DNA from: an uncultured Clostridia bacterium
Lineage (GTDB): Bacteria > Bacillota > Clostridia > Oscillospirales > Acutalibacteraceae
Length of the DNA: 64,000 nt
NCBI GenBank assembly: GCA_937920235.1
Contig: CALGUK010000008.1
Span: forward strand, 48,938-112,937
Reading direction: 5' to 3'
Position numbers and translations under genes: made by a program. Below the pieces are notes generated by a model, which saw only the letters and a program-made list of their open reading frames with translations, did no database searches and had not been told where the DNA came from. Below are positions 48,389-56,001 of this stretch, in pieces. Numbering within the stretch: the first letter of the stretch is position 1; each line of letters opens with the position of its first letter.

Positions 48389-49819
48389 TCACTTTGTTCT
48401 CTCGTAAATTATCTTTGACTCGCCGCCGAATTTTGTAATTTCACTCATCGGAACATTCAGCTCGCGGGCAAGAATCTCAACAACCTTACTTCCGCAGAAA
48501 CCACCCTGGCATCTGCCCATACCTGCACGTGTTCTTCTCTTGACACCATCAACATCGCGAGCACCACCCGGAGCACGGATAGCGTCAATAATTTCTCCCT
48601 CGGTAATTGTTTCACAACGGCACACAATTCTTCCGTAAGCAGGATTTTTCTTTACAAGTGCCTCTCTCTCCTTGTCGCTCATATGACGGAAGCGGACAGG
48701 CTCCTCTCTTGTATCGGTATAGCTACTTTTCTCAACAAGATCAACCTTTTCGGAAAGGATCTCTCTTACATATACGGCTATCGCAGGAGCTGAAGAAAGT
48801 CCCGGCGATTCGATTCCCGCAACATTCAAGAAGTTTGCACTTGCATCACACCAACCGATGATGAAATCATCGTTCACAGGATGAGCACGCACTCCTGCAA
48901 AAGAAGTAATGGCATTTCTTATTGACACAATCGGAACTGATTTAAGTGCCTTCTGAACTGCCTCACGAAGACCTTCGGGAGTAGTTGTATTGTCATCCTT
49001 ATCTTCAATATTAAGCGCTGTCGGTCCGATAAGAAGATTACCGTCAACGGTAGGAGTTACAAGAATTCCCTTACCCATTTCGTTAGGACACTGGAAAATC
49101 GTATGATTTGCAAGGTTGCCTACGGATTTATCGAGAACATAATATTCGCCTTTTCTCGGAACAAGCTCAATTGAATTATCACCGACCATTGCGGCAAGTT
49201 CATCAGAATAATTACCTGCAGCATTGATTATGTACTTTGCTGAAATATTTCCTGCTGTTGTATCAAGAAGATATACGTCTTCATTTTCGGAAATGGCCTT
49301 AACTTCACAATTTCTGATAAGTTCAACACCGTTGGTCACAGCATTTTCCACTGCAGCTATTGTGAGTTCATAGGGACATACAATTCCTGCACTTTCTGAA
49401 AGCAAAGCACCGACAGCTTCATCGCTGATATTCGGCTCTCTTCTGCGAAGCTCGTCCCTGTCAATTACGGAAAGCTGCGGTACACCGTTTTTTATACCTC
49501 TCTCATAAAGCACCTTGATATGTTCCATTTCTTTCTCTGAAAATGCAACAACAACGGAACCGTTCTTTTTAAACGGAACAGAAAGTTTCTTACAAACCTC
49601 CGGCATCATTGCTGTTCCTTCAACATTCAGTTTTGCCTTAAGCGTACCGTTCTGTGCATCAAAACCGCCGTGAACAATAGCACTGTTCGCCTTTGTTGTC
49701 CCCATTGCAACATCGTTACATTTTTCGAGCAATGCCACACTCAGCTTGAAACGGCTGAGTTCACGTGCAATGAGTCCGCCGACAACACCGGCACCTACAA
49801 TAGCAACATCGTAAGTCAT
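48389..49819 (-). CDS. GlpA-like FAD oxidoreductase with BFD-type iron-sulfur domain
   Basis: 476 residues. The FAD motif is VAIVGAGVVGGLIAREL; the DAO-fold body includes KANSAIVHGG, VTPTVDGNLLIGPTA and AGIESPGLSSAPAIA. The C-terminal [2Fe-2S] domain (about 400-470) has CRCETITEGEI and RCQGGFCG. It is of the class annotated as anaerobic glycerol-3-phosphate dehydrogenase subunit A or L-2-hydroxyglutarate-type oxidase; the real substrate is unknown. The ATG at 49819 has AGGG 8 bases upstream. First gene of the operon ending in the fucosidase. Confidence 0.9.
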   Translation of the reverse strand: MTYDVAIVGAGVVGGLIARELSRFKLSVALLEKCNDVAMGTTKANSAIVHGGFDAQNGTLKAKLNVEGTAMMPEVCKKLSVPFKKNGSVVVAFSEKEMEHIKVLYERGIKNGVPQLSVIDRDELRRREPNISDEAVGALLSESAGIVCPYELTIAAVENAVTNGVELIRNCEVKAISENEDVYLLDTTAGNISAKYIINAAGNYSDELAAMVGDNSIELVPRKGEYYVLDKSVGNLANHTIFQCPNEMGKGILVTPTVDGNLLIGPTALNIEDKDDNTTTPEGLREAVQKALKSVPIVSIRNAITSFAGVRAHPVNDDFIIGWCDASANFLNVAGIESPGLSSAPAIAVYVREILSEKVDLVEKSSYTDTREEPVRFRHMSDKEREALVKKNPAYGRIVCRCETITEGEIIDAIRAPGGARDVDGVKRRTRAGMGRCQGGFCGSKVVEILARELNVPMSEITKFGGESKIIYERTK

Positions 49820-49881
49820 TATATACACCCTTCTTTTCCTTTTTGAAGCAGTTTTACGCTGTCTGCCTCTTTATTTGGAAT

Positions 49882-49890
49882 ATTATATCA
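49882..49890 (-). promoter_or_regulatory. extended -10 promoter of the GlpA-like operon
   Basis: Minus strand TGATATAAT with no good -35 hexamer, 62 bases before the start codon. Confidence 0.45.
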
Positions 49891-49917
49891 CACTCAATTT
49901 GCTTTTAACAGACTTTT

Positions 49918-50625
49918 TTAATATTTTATTTGCTTTTTTATACGATTTTCTATTTTTTTCAGTATTCTTTTCTCAAGTCGGGAGATATAACTCTGTGAAA
50001 TACCCATTATATCAGCCACCTCTTTCTGTGTCAGCTCTTCTTTTTCTCCTATGCCGAATCTCATTTCAATAATATCACGTTCCCGTCCGGGAAGTCCTTC
50101 GATCACTTGCAACAGTATTCGTTTCTCGTCATCCTCCTCTATTTCACGGCTTATTTCATCACCGTCGCTTCCGAGAACATCTGCAAGCATCAGCTCATTC
50201 CCGTCCCAATCAGTATTCAACGGTTCATCAAGAGAAACAACAAGCTTTTGGGAGGCTATTTTTCTCAGATACATAAGAATTTCGTTTTCTATGCATCTTG
50301 AGGCATATGTGGCAAGCTTTATGTTCTTCCCCGGAGAAAATGTATTTACGGCTTTAATGAGACCTATTGTTCCTATTGATATTAGGTCATCCATAGCAAC
50401 TCCCGAGCTCTCAAATTTTTTTGCAATATACACCACAAGTCTTAAATTATGTACTATAAGTTTTTCGCGTGCACCTTCATCCCCTTTTTCAAGCATCTCG
50501 CTGTATCGCTGTTCATCTTCAATTGACAGCGGTTCGGGAAGATTTACGGTACCGTTTATATAATAAACTCCCCTCTTAAAAAGCCTGATGTAAAGTTTTT
50601 TAATCAATAACACAATTCTGTTCAT
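49918..50625 (-). CDS. sigE: RNA polymerase sporulation sigma factor SigE
   Basis: 235 residues. An N-terminal pro-sequence with the hydrophobic stretch IVLLIKKLYIRLF is followed by region 2 (NLRLVVYIAKKFE, DLISIGTIGLIKAV, YASRCIENEILMYLRK). Region 4 has LTQKEVADIMGISQSYISRLEKRI. It directs early mother-cell transcription after cleavage of the pro-sequence. The ATG at 50625 has AAGGGGA 8 bases upstream and the gene overlaps spoIIGA by 26 bases. Confidence 0.95.
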   Translation of the reverse strand: MNRIVLLIKKLYIRLFKRGVYYINGTVNLPEPLSIEDEQRYSEMLEKGDEGAREKLIVHNLRLVVYIAKKFESSGVAMDDLISIGTIGLIKAVNTFSPGKNIKLATYASRCIENEILMYLRKIASQKLVVSLDEPLNTDWDGNELMLADVLGSDGDEISREIEEDDEKRILLQVIEGLPGRERDIIEMRFGIGEKEELTQKEVADIMGISQSYISRLEKRILKKIENRIKKQIKY

Positions 50626-51415
50626 CTGTAATTTCCCCTTCAAGATTTATATTCAGAATAAATTTATACTCATCAAGCGGTGTCAGACTTTCACCTATAT
50701 AAACATTATCTGTAGAAAAGCCGTTAACGGTAAAGTTTTTAGGTCTGAACGCTTTTATAACAGATTCTCCGCTGACTGTTGACAACGGAATAATTCTCAT
50801 TTTCTCCTTGCTGCAGAGCTTATTGAATATTTCTTTATCTGTAAGAATAACCGGATACCCGGAAAAAGGATCACGAAGATTATTGCCTGTATCCATAAGA
50901 GCTGTTTGCGATATGCTGACACCGTTATTTTCGACTGTGACAAAAAATTCCTTATGTATTGGGGCTTTTTTGTCTGTATATTTTGAAATAATAGTTATAA
51001 CAAAATATGAAATTACAGAACAAATTATAAGGAATGTCATATCAATATCAAAATACACTATTCCGTTGGAATAAATAAGAATGTCCTTATCAGCAAATAT
51101 GTAAACAGCAAAAGCAACACCTCCGAAAAGTGCTGTTATTGCATAAAGGAAGAACAGCTTTGTGATAAATTTCTTTTTTGACACAATTCCGAAGGTTATT
51201 AATATCATAAGAACAGAAGTCAATAATTTAACTACCGTTATTATAAAGCCAAGGTTTTCAAGAAAAATAAGTAATGACGTCAGTCCCCCGAATAAAGCTC
51301 CGGCGGCAATTCTCCACCTTTTCGTATATGACCTTGTAATTTTTCTTATACCGAGCAGAATAAAATAATTGACTAGTGTATTGATAATTATAAGTATATC
51401 TGCATATATTACCAA
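50600..51415 (-). CDS. spoIIGA: SpoIIGA sporulation aspartic protease
   Basis: 271 residues from a TTG start at 51415, chosen because GGTG lies 6 bases upstream and the N-terminus then aligns with Bacillus SpoIIGA; the frame is open further upstream but runs into the ruvX terminator. About five membrane helices (1-150) precede a protease domain with ALMDTGNNLRDPFSGYPV, whose Asp is the catalytic residue of the dimer. It processes pro-sigma-E at the septum. The gene overlaps sigE, as in other spore formers. Confidence 0.9.
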   Translation of the reverse strand: MVIYADILIIINTLVNYFILLGIRKITRSYTKRWRIAAGALFGGLTSLLIFLENLGFIITVVKLLTSVLMILITFGIVSKKKFITKLFFLYAITALFGGVAFAVYIFADKDILIYSNGIVYFDIDMTFLIICSVISYFVITIISKYTDKKAPIHKEFFVTVENNGVSISQTALMDTGNNLRDPFSGYPVILTDKEIFNKLCSKEKMRIIPLSTVSGESVIKAFRPKNFTVNGFSTDNVYIGESLTPLDEYKFILNINLEGEITDEQNCVID

Positions 51416-51436
51416 GAAATTCACCACACAAAAAAA

Positions 51437-51465
51437 GCTTGATACCATTCTACACGGTATCAAGC
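51437..51465 (-). terminator. intrinsic terminator after ruvX
   Basis: Minus strand GCTTGATACC, 9-base loop, GGTATCAAGC, then seven Ts. It ends 22 bases upstream of the spoIIGA start and overlaps a possible spoIIGA promoter. Confidence 0.88.
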
Positions 51466-51486
51466 GTTTATTTTGTCATTGCGTGT

Positions 51487-51900
51487 CTATGCTTTTATTG
51501 TTTTCATATAGTCCTCGAGAATCAGCACGGCTGAGACGGCATCGACAACTGCCTTTCTTTTTTTCCCTCTTACATCAACGGTGTTGAGAATGTTATGTGC
51601 CGAGACAGTAGTTAGACGTTCATTCTGGAAATCGACAGTTATGCCGGTTTTTTCCTGCAGAAGCATGCCGAATTCACGGCAGGCATCACTCCTGAAGCCG
51701 TAGCTTCCGTCCATATTCTGCGGCAGACCGACACAAATCCGATCGACCTTTCTTTCATCTGCTATTTCCTTAATTTTATCAATCAGAACATCTCTGTTTT
51801 TCTCAGAAATAACGCATACGGGAGAAGCGAGGATCTGCATTTTATCACAAACGGCTATACCCGTTCTCACATCGCCGTAGTCAACGGACATAATAATCAT
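51487..51900 (-). CDS. ruvX: RuvX/YqgF Holliday junction resolvase-like nuclease
   Basis: 137 residues. The RNase H-like fold opens with MSVDYGDVRTGIAVCD, followed by VGLPQNMDGSYG and FQNERLTTVSA; a conserved Asp lies in DAVSAVLILEDYM. The family processes 16S rRNA 5' ends or recombination junctions. Its start ATG overlaps the stop of the CarB-like gene by 4 bases (ATGA). Confidence 0.93.
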   Translation of the reverse strand: MIIMSVDYGDVRTGIAVCDKMQILASPVCVISEKNRDVLIDKIKEIADERKVDRICVGLPQNMDGSYGFRSDACREFGMLLQEKTGITVDFQNERLTTVSAHNILNTVDVRGKKRKAVVDAVSAVLILEDYMKTIKA

Positions 51901-54854
51901 ATCGCCGTAACCTCCAGCTCCTCCATGACATTATTGTTTGCAAGCGATTTTGAAAAAGCATATGCACTCTGCACAGAGGTGAAAACAGGAACCTTTTTCA
52001 TCAATGCAGCACGACGGATAAGCGAATCATCGGCATTTCTGCCGTCATCCTGCAAGGTGGAAACGACGTAGGAGAATTTATTTGAATTTATCATATTGAC
52101 CGCCTGTTCACAGCTTGCAGTATTTGTTGCAATATGATTGGAATTCAACAATTTTGCAGTATCGCTTGTTGCAAAAATCCTGAATCCCTGTGCCAAAAAC
52201 TCCTGTGCCATCCGTACTGTATCCGCTTTATCGCTCTCACGTACAGAAACAAGGACAGAACCCGTTCTCTTGACTCTCATTCCAGAAGCTATCATACCTT
52301 TAAGCAGGGCATTATCAAAGGTATCGCCGACACCCATAACATCACCGGTCGATTTTGTCTTTTCTCCCAGAACCATATCCGCTCCTTTCAACTTTTCAAA
52401 GCTGAAAACGGGAACACGGACATAGTAATTTTCGTCAGCTTGTGCAAGACCCGTATTTTTAAGCTTTTCGCCTGCCATACATCTCATTGCAATATCAACA
52501 ACATCGGTTTTTGCGGCCTTTGATATAAACGGAACAAGCGTTGTATTCATTACGGATGCTTTTGTAACATAAAGCTCATTATCAAACACAACAAATTGAA
52601 TATCCAAAATGCCCTTATAAGATAATTCAGATACAATGTTCTTTACATATTCCAGCAAAGTTTCTTTCATTGTATCGGAGAGGCTCACAGTAGGTGTTAC
52701 GGAAATTGAGTCCCCCGAATTTATATGAGCCTTTTCAATGTGTTCACAAAGTGCAGGGATAAAATAATTTTTACCGTCGGAAATAACGTATGCCTCGATG
52801 CAGGTTCCCACATAAAGCTTTTTGCTGCTTGTATGCTTTACGTTTGCATAGTCAAGAATATCAAAAAATTCAATCTTGTTCATTATCTTACGGTAGAAAT
52901 CATAGTCAGGACCTAAAATTTCAACACCTGCATCCTGAATTGCAAGAGAAAGTCTAATTGCGTTTTCTCCTCCGAAAAGAACAACAGCATAATCCGGTTT
53001 TTCGGTTTTAATCACATTCAAAACATCTTCATTTGTAAGCGGATCAATATAGACTCTGTCCGCAACATTATAATCTGTTGTAACTGAAGCAGGATTATTA
53101 TTGATAACAACAACTTCAAATCCTTGCTTTTTAAGTGAATTTATACAGTGTACCGTGCAGTAGTCATTATCACCGCTTTTTCCCGTTACAGAAGGTCCGC
53201 TTCCCAAAACAAGAACCTTTTTCTTATCATTCTTTTTTGATTTTATAAAGATTTCAGCCTCGTTATCAGCTCCGTAAACAGAATAAAAATACGGCTTTTC
53301 AGCATCAAATTCTGCTGAGCATGTATCAATGCTGTTAAATACTGCAGAAACTGAATATTCCGGCTTTTCACCGATTATTTTTTCTATGGCACTGTCGGTA
53401 TATCCCATATTTTTCGCATATTCACAAGCTTCGCGGGAATTATCTGTAAGAAGAAGTTTCTCCGCATCAGTAATGTTTTTTAGCTTTTTAAGGAACCACT
53501 TGTCTATCTTCGTGATATTGTTTATCTCATCAACGGAGATATCTCTGTAAAGAGCCTCACACACAGCAAAAATACGGTTATCGTCCATTTTTTCTATAAC
53601 GGATAAAAGCTCCTCATCAGAAATGTTTTCATACTGTTCAAGGCGCGGAAGCTGATTTTCTCCCGTGCTTCTGACACCCTTCATAAACGCAAGCTCAAAC
53701 CCCGTGCCTATCGTGAGGCTTTCACCTGTTGCCTTCATCATCGTACCCAATGTGCGATTTGCTTCTGTAAAGCTGTCAAATGACCATTTCGGGAATTTTA
53801 CCGCACAATAATCGAGTGCCGGTTCATTGCAGGCAGTAGTACAGCCGGTAACATCGTTTTCGATTTCATAAAGTGTTTTACCGAGTGCAATTTTTGCTGA
53901 GACATAGGCAATGCGGTATCCTGTAGCCTTAGAGACAAGTGACGAAGTACGACTGACGCGCGGATCGATACCAGTGACAACATACTCATCGCCCTCGGGA
54001 CTGACAGCGAACTGAACATTGCAGCTTCCCTCTACTCCGAGTCTCGAAACAATCTTTCTTGCAGCTCTGCGAAGACGGGTAAATTCAGAATCAGTAAGAG
54101 TCTGGGCAGGTATAACAACAATACTGTCTCCCGTATGAATACCTACGGGGTCAATACTCTCAACACTCGATACGCTTATACAGTTATCTGCACGGTCACG
54201 GATAACCTCGAACTCAATTTCTTTCCAGCCTGCTATACTTTTTTCAATAAGGATCTGACTTACAATTGATGTTTCAAGACCTTTTGTGGCTTTTTCGACA
54301 AGTCCTTTTCTGTCATAGCAATACTCTGCGCTCTCTCTGTCGGGAGTATATGCAGGACGGACAATAACAGGATATCCGACCTTTTCGGCGAAATCGCAGG
54401 CATCTTCAACCCCGTTTACAACAAGGGCAGGAACTGTTGGTTCATTCATCTCGGAAAGAGTATCCGTAAATGAATGTCTGTTTTTAACGCTTCTTATAAC
54501 ATCCTGATTTATGCCGATAAGCACGGTACCCGTTTCTTCAAGATATCCGTTCTGAGCAAGCTCAAGGCTTAACTCAAGGCTCTCATCGCCTCCTGCGGTA
54601 GAGAGCAAGGCATCCGGTCTTTCCTTTTCAAGAATTCTTTTTACGCTTTCAATATTTAGCGGTTCAATATAAACCGTGTCCGCAAATTCTTTATCAGTGG
54701 CGAGTGCTGAGGGTGTTGAGTTGGCAAAAATAACTTTTATCCCCTCTTCTTCTAATGCGCGGCACACCTGCAAGGCAGAATAATCAAACTCAAGGGACTG
54801 CCCGATTTTAATAGGTCCCGCACCAAGAACAAGAATCTTTTTAAATTCACTCAT
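51897..54854 (-). CDS. carB: CarB-like protein, degenerate carbamoyl-phosphate synthase large subunit
   Basis: 985 residues against about 1060-1075 for true CarB. The fold is complete: N half (1-395), oligomerisation region (about 400-540), C half (545-860) and an MGS-type allosteric domain (865-985). In the N half, Arg166, His240 and Gln281 are kept. However, GG(S/T)GGG is replaced by PDRESA (171-176), and the metal ligands Glu and Asn of the IExNPR motif become Gly295 and Asp297. In the C half, about 70-80 residues of the ATP-binding lobe are missing near residue 680. The metal-ligand motif EVNPR reads KASVM (765-769), and a conserved His becomes Asn712. GGQ motifs read GGD and GGE. Catalysis of the standard reaction looks impossible. 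The frame is undamaged and coupled to carA upstream and ruvX downstream. Confidence 0.85.
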   Translation of the reverse strand: MSEFKKILVLGAGPIKIGQSLEFDYSALQVCRALEEEGIKVIFANSTPSALATDKEFADTVYIEPLNIESVKRILEKERPDALLSTAGGDESLELSLELAQNGYLEETGTVLIGINQDVIRSVKNRHSFTDTLSEMNEPTVPALVVNGVEDACDFAEKVGYPVIVRPAYTPDRESAEYCYDRKGLVEKATKGLETSIVSQILIEKSIAGWKEIEFEVIRDRADNCISVSSVESIDPVGIHTGDSIVVIPAQTLTDSEFTRLRRAARKIVSRLGVEGSCNVQFAVSPEGDEYVVTGIDPRVSRTSSLVSKATGYRIAYVSAKIALGKTLYEIENDVTGCTTACNEPALDYCAVKFPKWSFDSFTEANRTLGTMMKATGESLTIGTGFELAFMKGVRSTGENQLPRLEQYENISDEELLSVIEKMDDNRIFAVCEALYRDISVDEINNITKIDKWFLKKLKNITDAEKLLLTDNSREACEYAKNMGYTDSAIEKIIGEKPEYSVSAVFNSIDTCSAEFDAEKPYFYSVYGADNEAEIFIKSKKNDKKKVLVLGSGPSVTGKSGDNDYCTVHCINSLKKQGFEVVVINNNPASVTTDYNVADRVYIDPLTNEDVLNVIKTEKPDYAVVLFGGENAIRLSLAIQDAGVEILGPDYDFYRKIMNKIEFFDILDYANVKHTSSKKLYVGTCIEAYVISDGKNYFIPALCEHIEKAHINSGDSISVTPTVSLSDTMKETLLEYVKNIVSELSYKGILDIQFVVFDNELYVTKASVMNTTLVPFISKAAKTDVVDIAMRCMAGEKLKNTGLAQADENYYVRVPVFSFEKLKGADMVLGEKTKSTGDVMGVGDTFDNALLKGMIASGMRVKRTGSVLVSVRESDKADTVRMAQEFLAQGFRIFATSDTAKLLNSNHIATNTASCEQAVNMINSNKFSYVVSTLQDDGRNADDSLIRRAALMKKVPVFTSVQSAYAFSKSLANNNVMEELEVTAI

Positions 54855-55932
54855 TTTCTTCACCATCCATCATTTTAAAGAAATCGCGGATTATAAATCC
54901 TGTACTGCTGTCAGCATCACCTTTCGGAGTAAACTGAACCGATAAGCCTTTAAACTTTTTATAACGAAGCCCTTCAACCGTTGAGTCATTGACATTTGTC
55001 ATGATAACATCTGCCACCTTCGGATTTACCGATTCAATATCAACTGCATATCCGTGGTTCTGATCAGTAACCATTACCCTATTGCTGTCTGACACTCTTA
55101 CGGGCTGATTTGAGCCTCTGTGACCTTTTTCCATTTTAATAATTTTAAAATCCGATGCAAGAGCCAACATCTGATGGCCGAGACCTACAGCAAAAACCGG
55201 AATTCCCAATTCAGTCATTTTTCTTATATTTTCGATAAATTCCGGTTCGTCATCGGGATCTGCAGGGCCGTCGCAAAGAACAAGTCCGTCAGGTGAATAT
55301 CTTTTAATTTCCTCTGCAGTTGTAAAGGCAGGCACAAAGGTTACATTGCAACCGTTAAGCAAAAAAGCATTCAACTGTCTTCTCGGTGAGCCGTAGTCAA
55401 TGGCAACAACATTATACGTCGCGTTTTTTCCCTTGAGACATAAAGGTTCTTTTATGGAAATTGCTCTTACAGCACCCGAAATTGTATACTTCTTAATCTT
55501 ATCAAGTAAAGCGTCCATATTTTCAAGAGTATCGGTAATTGCACCGTTCACATATCCTTTATCTCTGAGATGTCTCGTCAGACGACGCGTATCAATTCCG
55601 CAAATTCCAACAATATTTCTGGAACGAAGGTATTCATCAAGACTTATCTCCTTATTGTCCGATGAGATATCGCACCATTCACGGACAACATAACCGCTTG
55701 ACATTATCTGATTTCCGTCATCATCCGCAACGACACCGCGATTTGCGGCAAGCGGATATGTCTGTGCAACGATCTGTCCGTAATAAGTCGGATCAGAGAG
55801 AATATCCGTATATGCGGAAGTGCATGTATTAAAAACGACTTCACCGAATGTGACACCTGATGCACCCATTGAAAAGCCTTCAAAAACCGTTCCGTCCTGA
55901 AGAACAAGATATGCTTTTTTTCTTTCTTTCAT
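54847..55932 (-). CDS. carA: CarA-like protein, glutaminase-dead carbamoyl-phosphate synthase small subunit
   Basis: 361 residues, normal CarA length and layout: N-terminal domain (1-150) with LQDGTVFEG and EVVFNTCTSAYTDILSDPTY, then a class I glutamine amidotransferase domain (170-361). The nucleophile motif GICLGHQ reads AVGLGHQ, with Gly250 (codon 55183-55185) in place of Cys. The triad His and Glu of QFHPE become Thr335 and Lys337. So glutamine cannot be hydrolysed by the usual means. The QNHGYAVD and GHRGSNQPV scaffolding motifs are intact. The ATG at 55932 (AAGGTG upstream) is chosen over an open frame that runs into the PBP terminator. The stop overlaps the carB start by 8 bases. Confidence 0.88.
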   Translation of the reverse strand: MKERKKAYLVLQDGTVFEGFSMGASGVTFGEVVFNTCTSAYTDILSDPTYYGQIVAQTYPLAANRGVVADDDGNQIMSSGYVVREWCDISSDNKEISLDEYLRSRNIVGICGIDTRRLTRHLRDKGYVNGAITDTLENMDALLDKIKKYTISGAVRAISIKEPLCLKGKNATYNVVAIDYGSPRRQLNAFLLNGCNVTFVPAFTTAEEIKRYSPDGLVLCDGPADPDDEPEFIENIRKMTELGIPVFAVGLGHQMLALASDFKIIKMEKGHRGSNQPVRVSDSNRVMVTDQNHGYAVDIESVNPKVADVIMTNVNDSTVEGLRYKKFKGLSVQFTPKGDADSSTGFIIRDFFKMMDGEENE

Positions 55933-55969
55933 AAAAATCACCTTTTCGTCTGCTGACTTAAACCATAAA

Positions 55970-55994
55970 ATGCCCATCAGTTAAAGATGGGCAT
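55970..55994 (-). terminator. intrinsic terminator after the PBP gene
   Basis: ATGCCCATC/GATGGGCAT, 9-bp stem with a 7-base loop, followed on the minus strand by TTTTATGG. The short T-tract may let some transcripts pass into the CarA-like gene, which has no clear promoter of its own in the 38 bases that follow. Confidence 0.7.
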
Positions 55995-56001
55995 ATTAAA
56001 A

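Noticed and set aside
51897..54854. CarB-like protein as an assembly-broken carB
   Set aside because: There are no stops or frameshifts, and the changes are substitutions and an in-frame gap spread over both halves, matched by equivalent losses in CarA.
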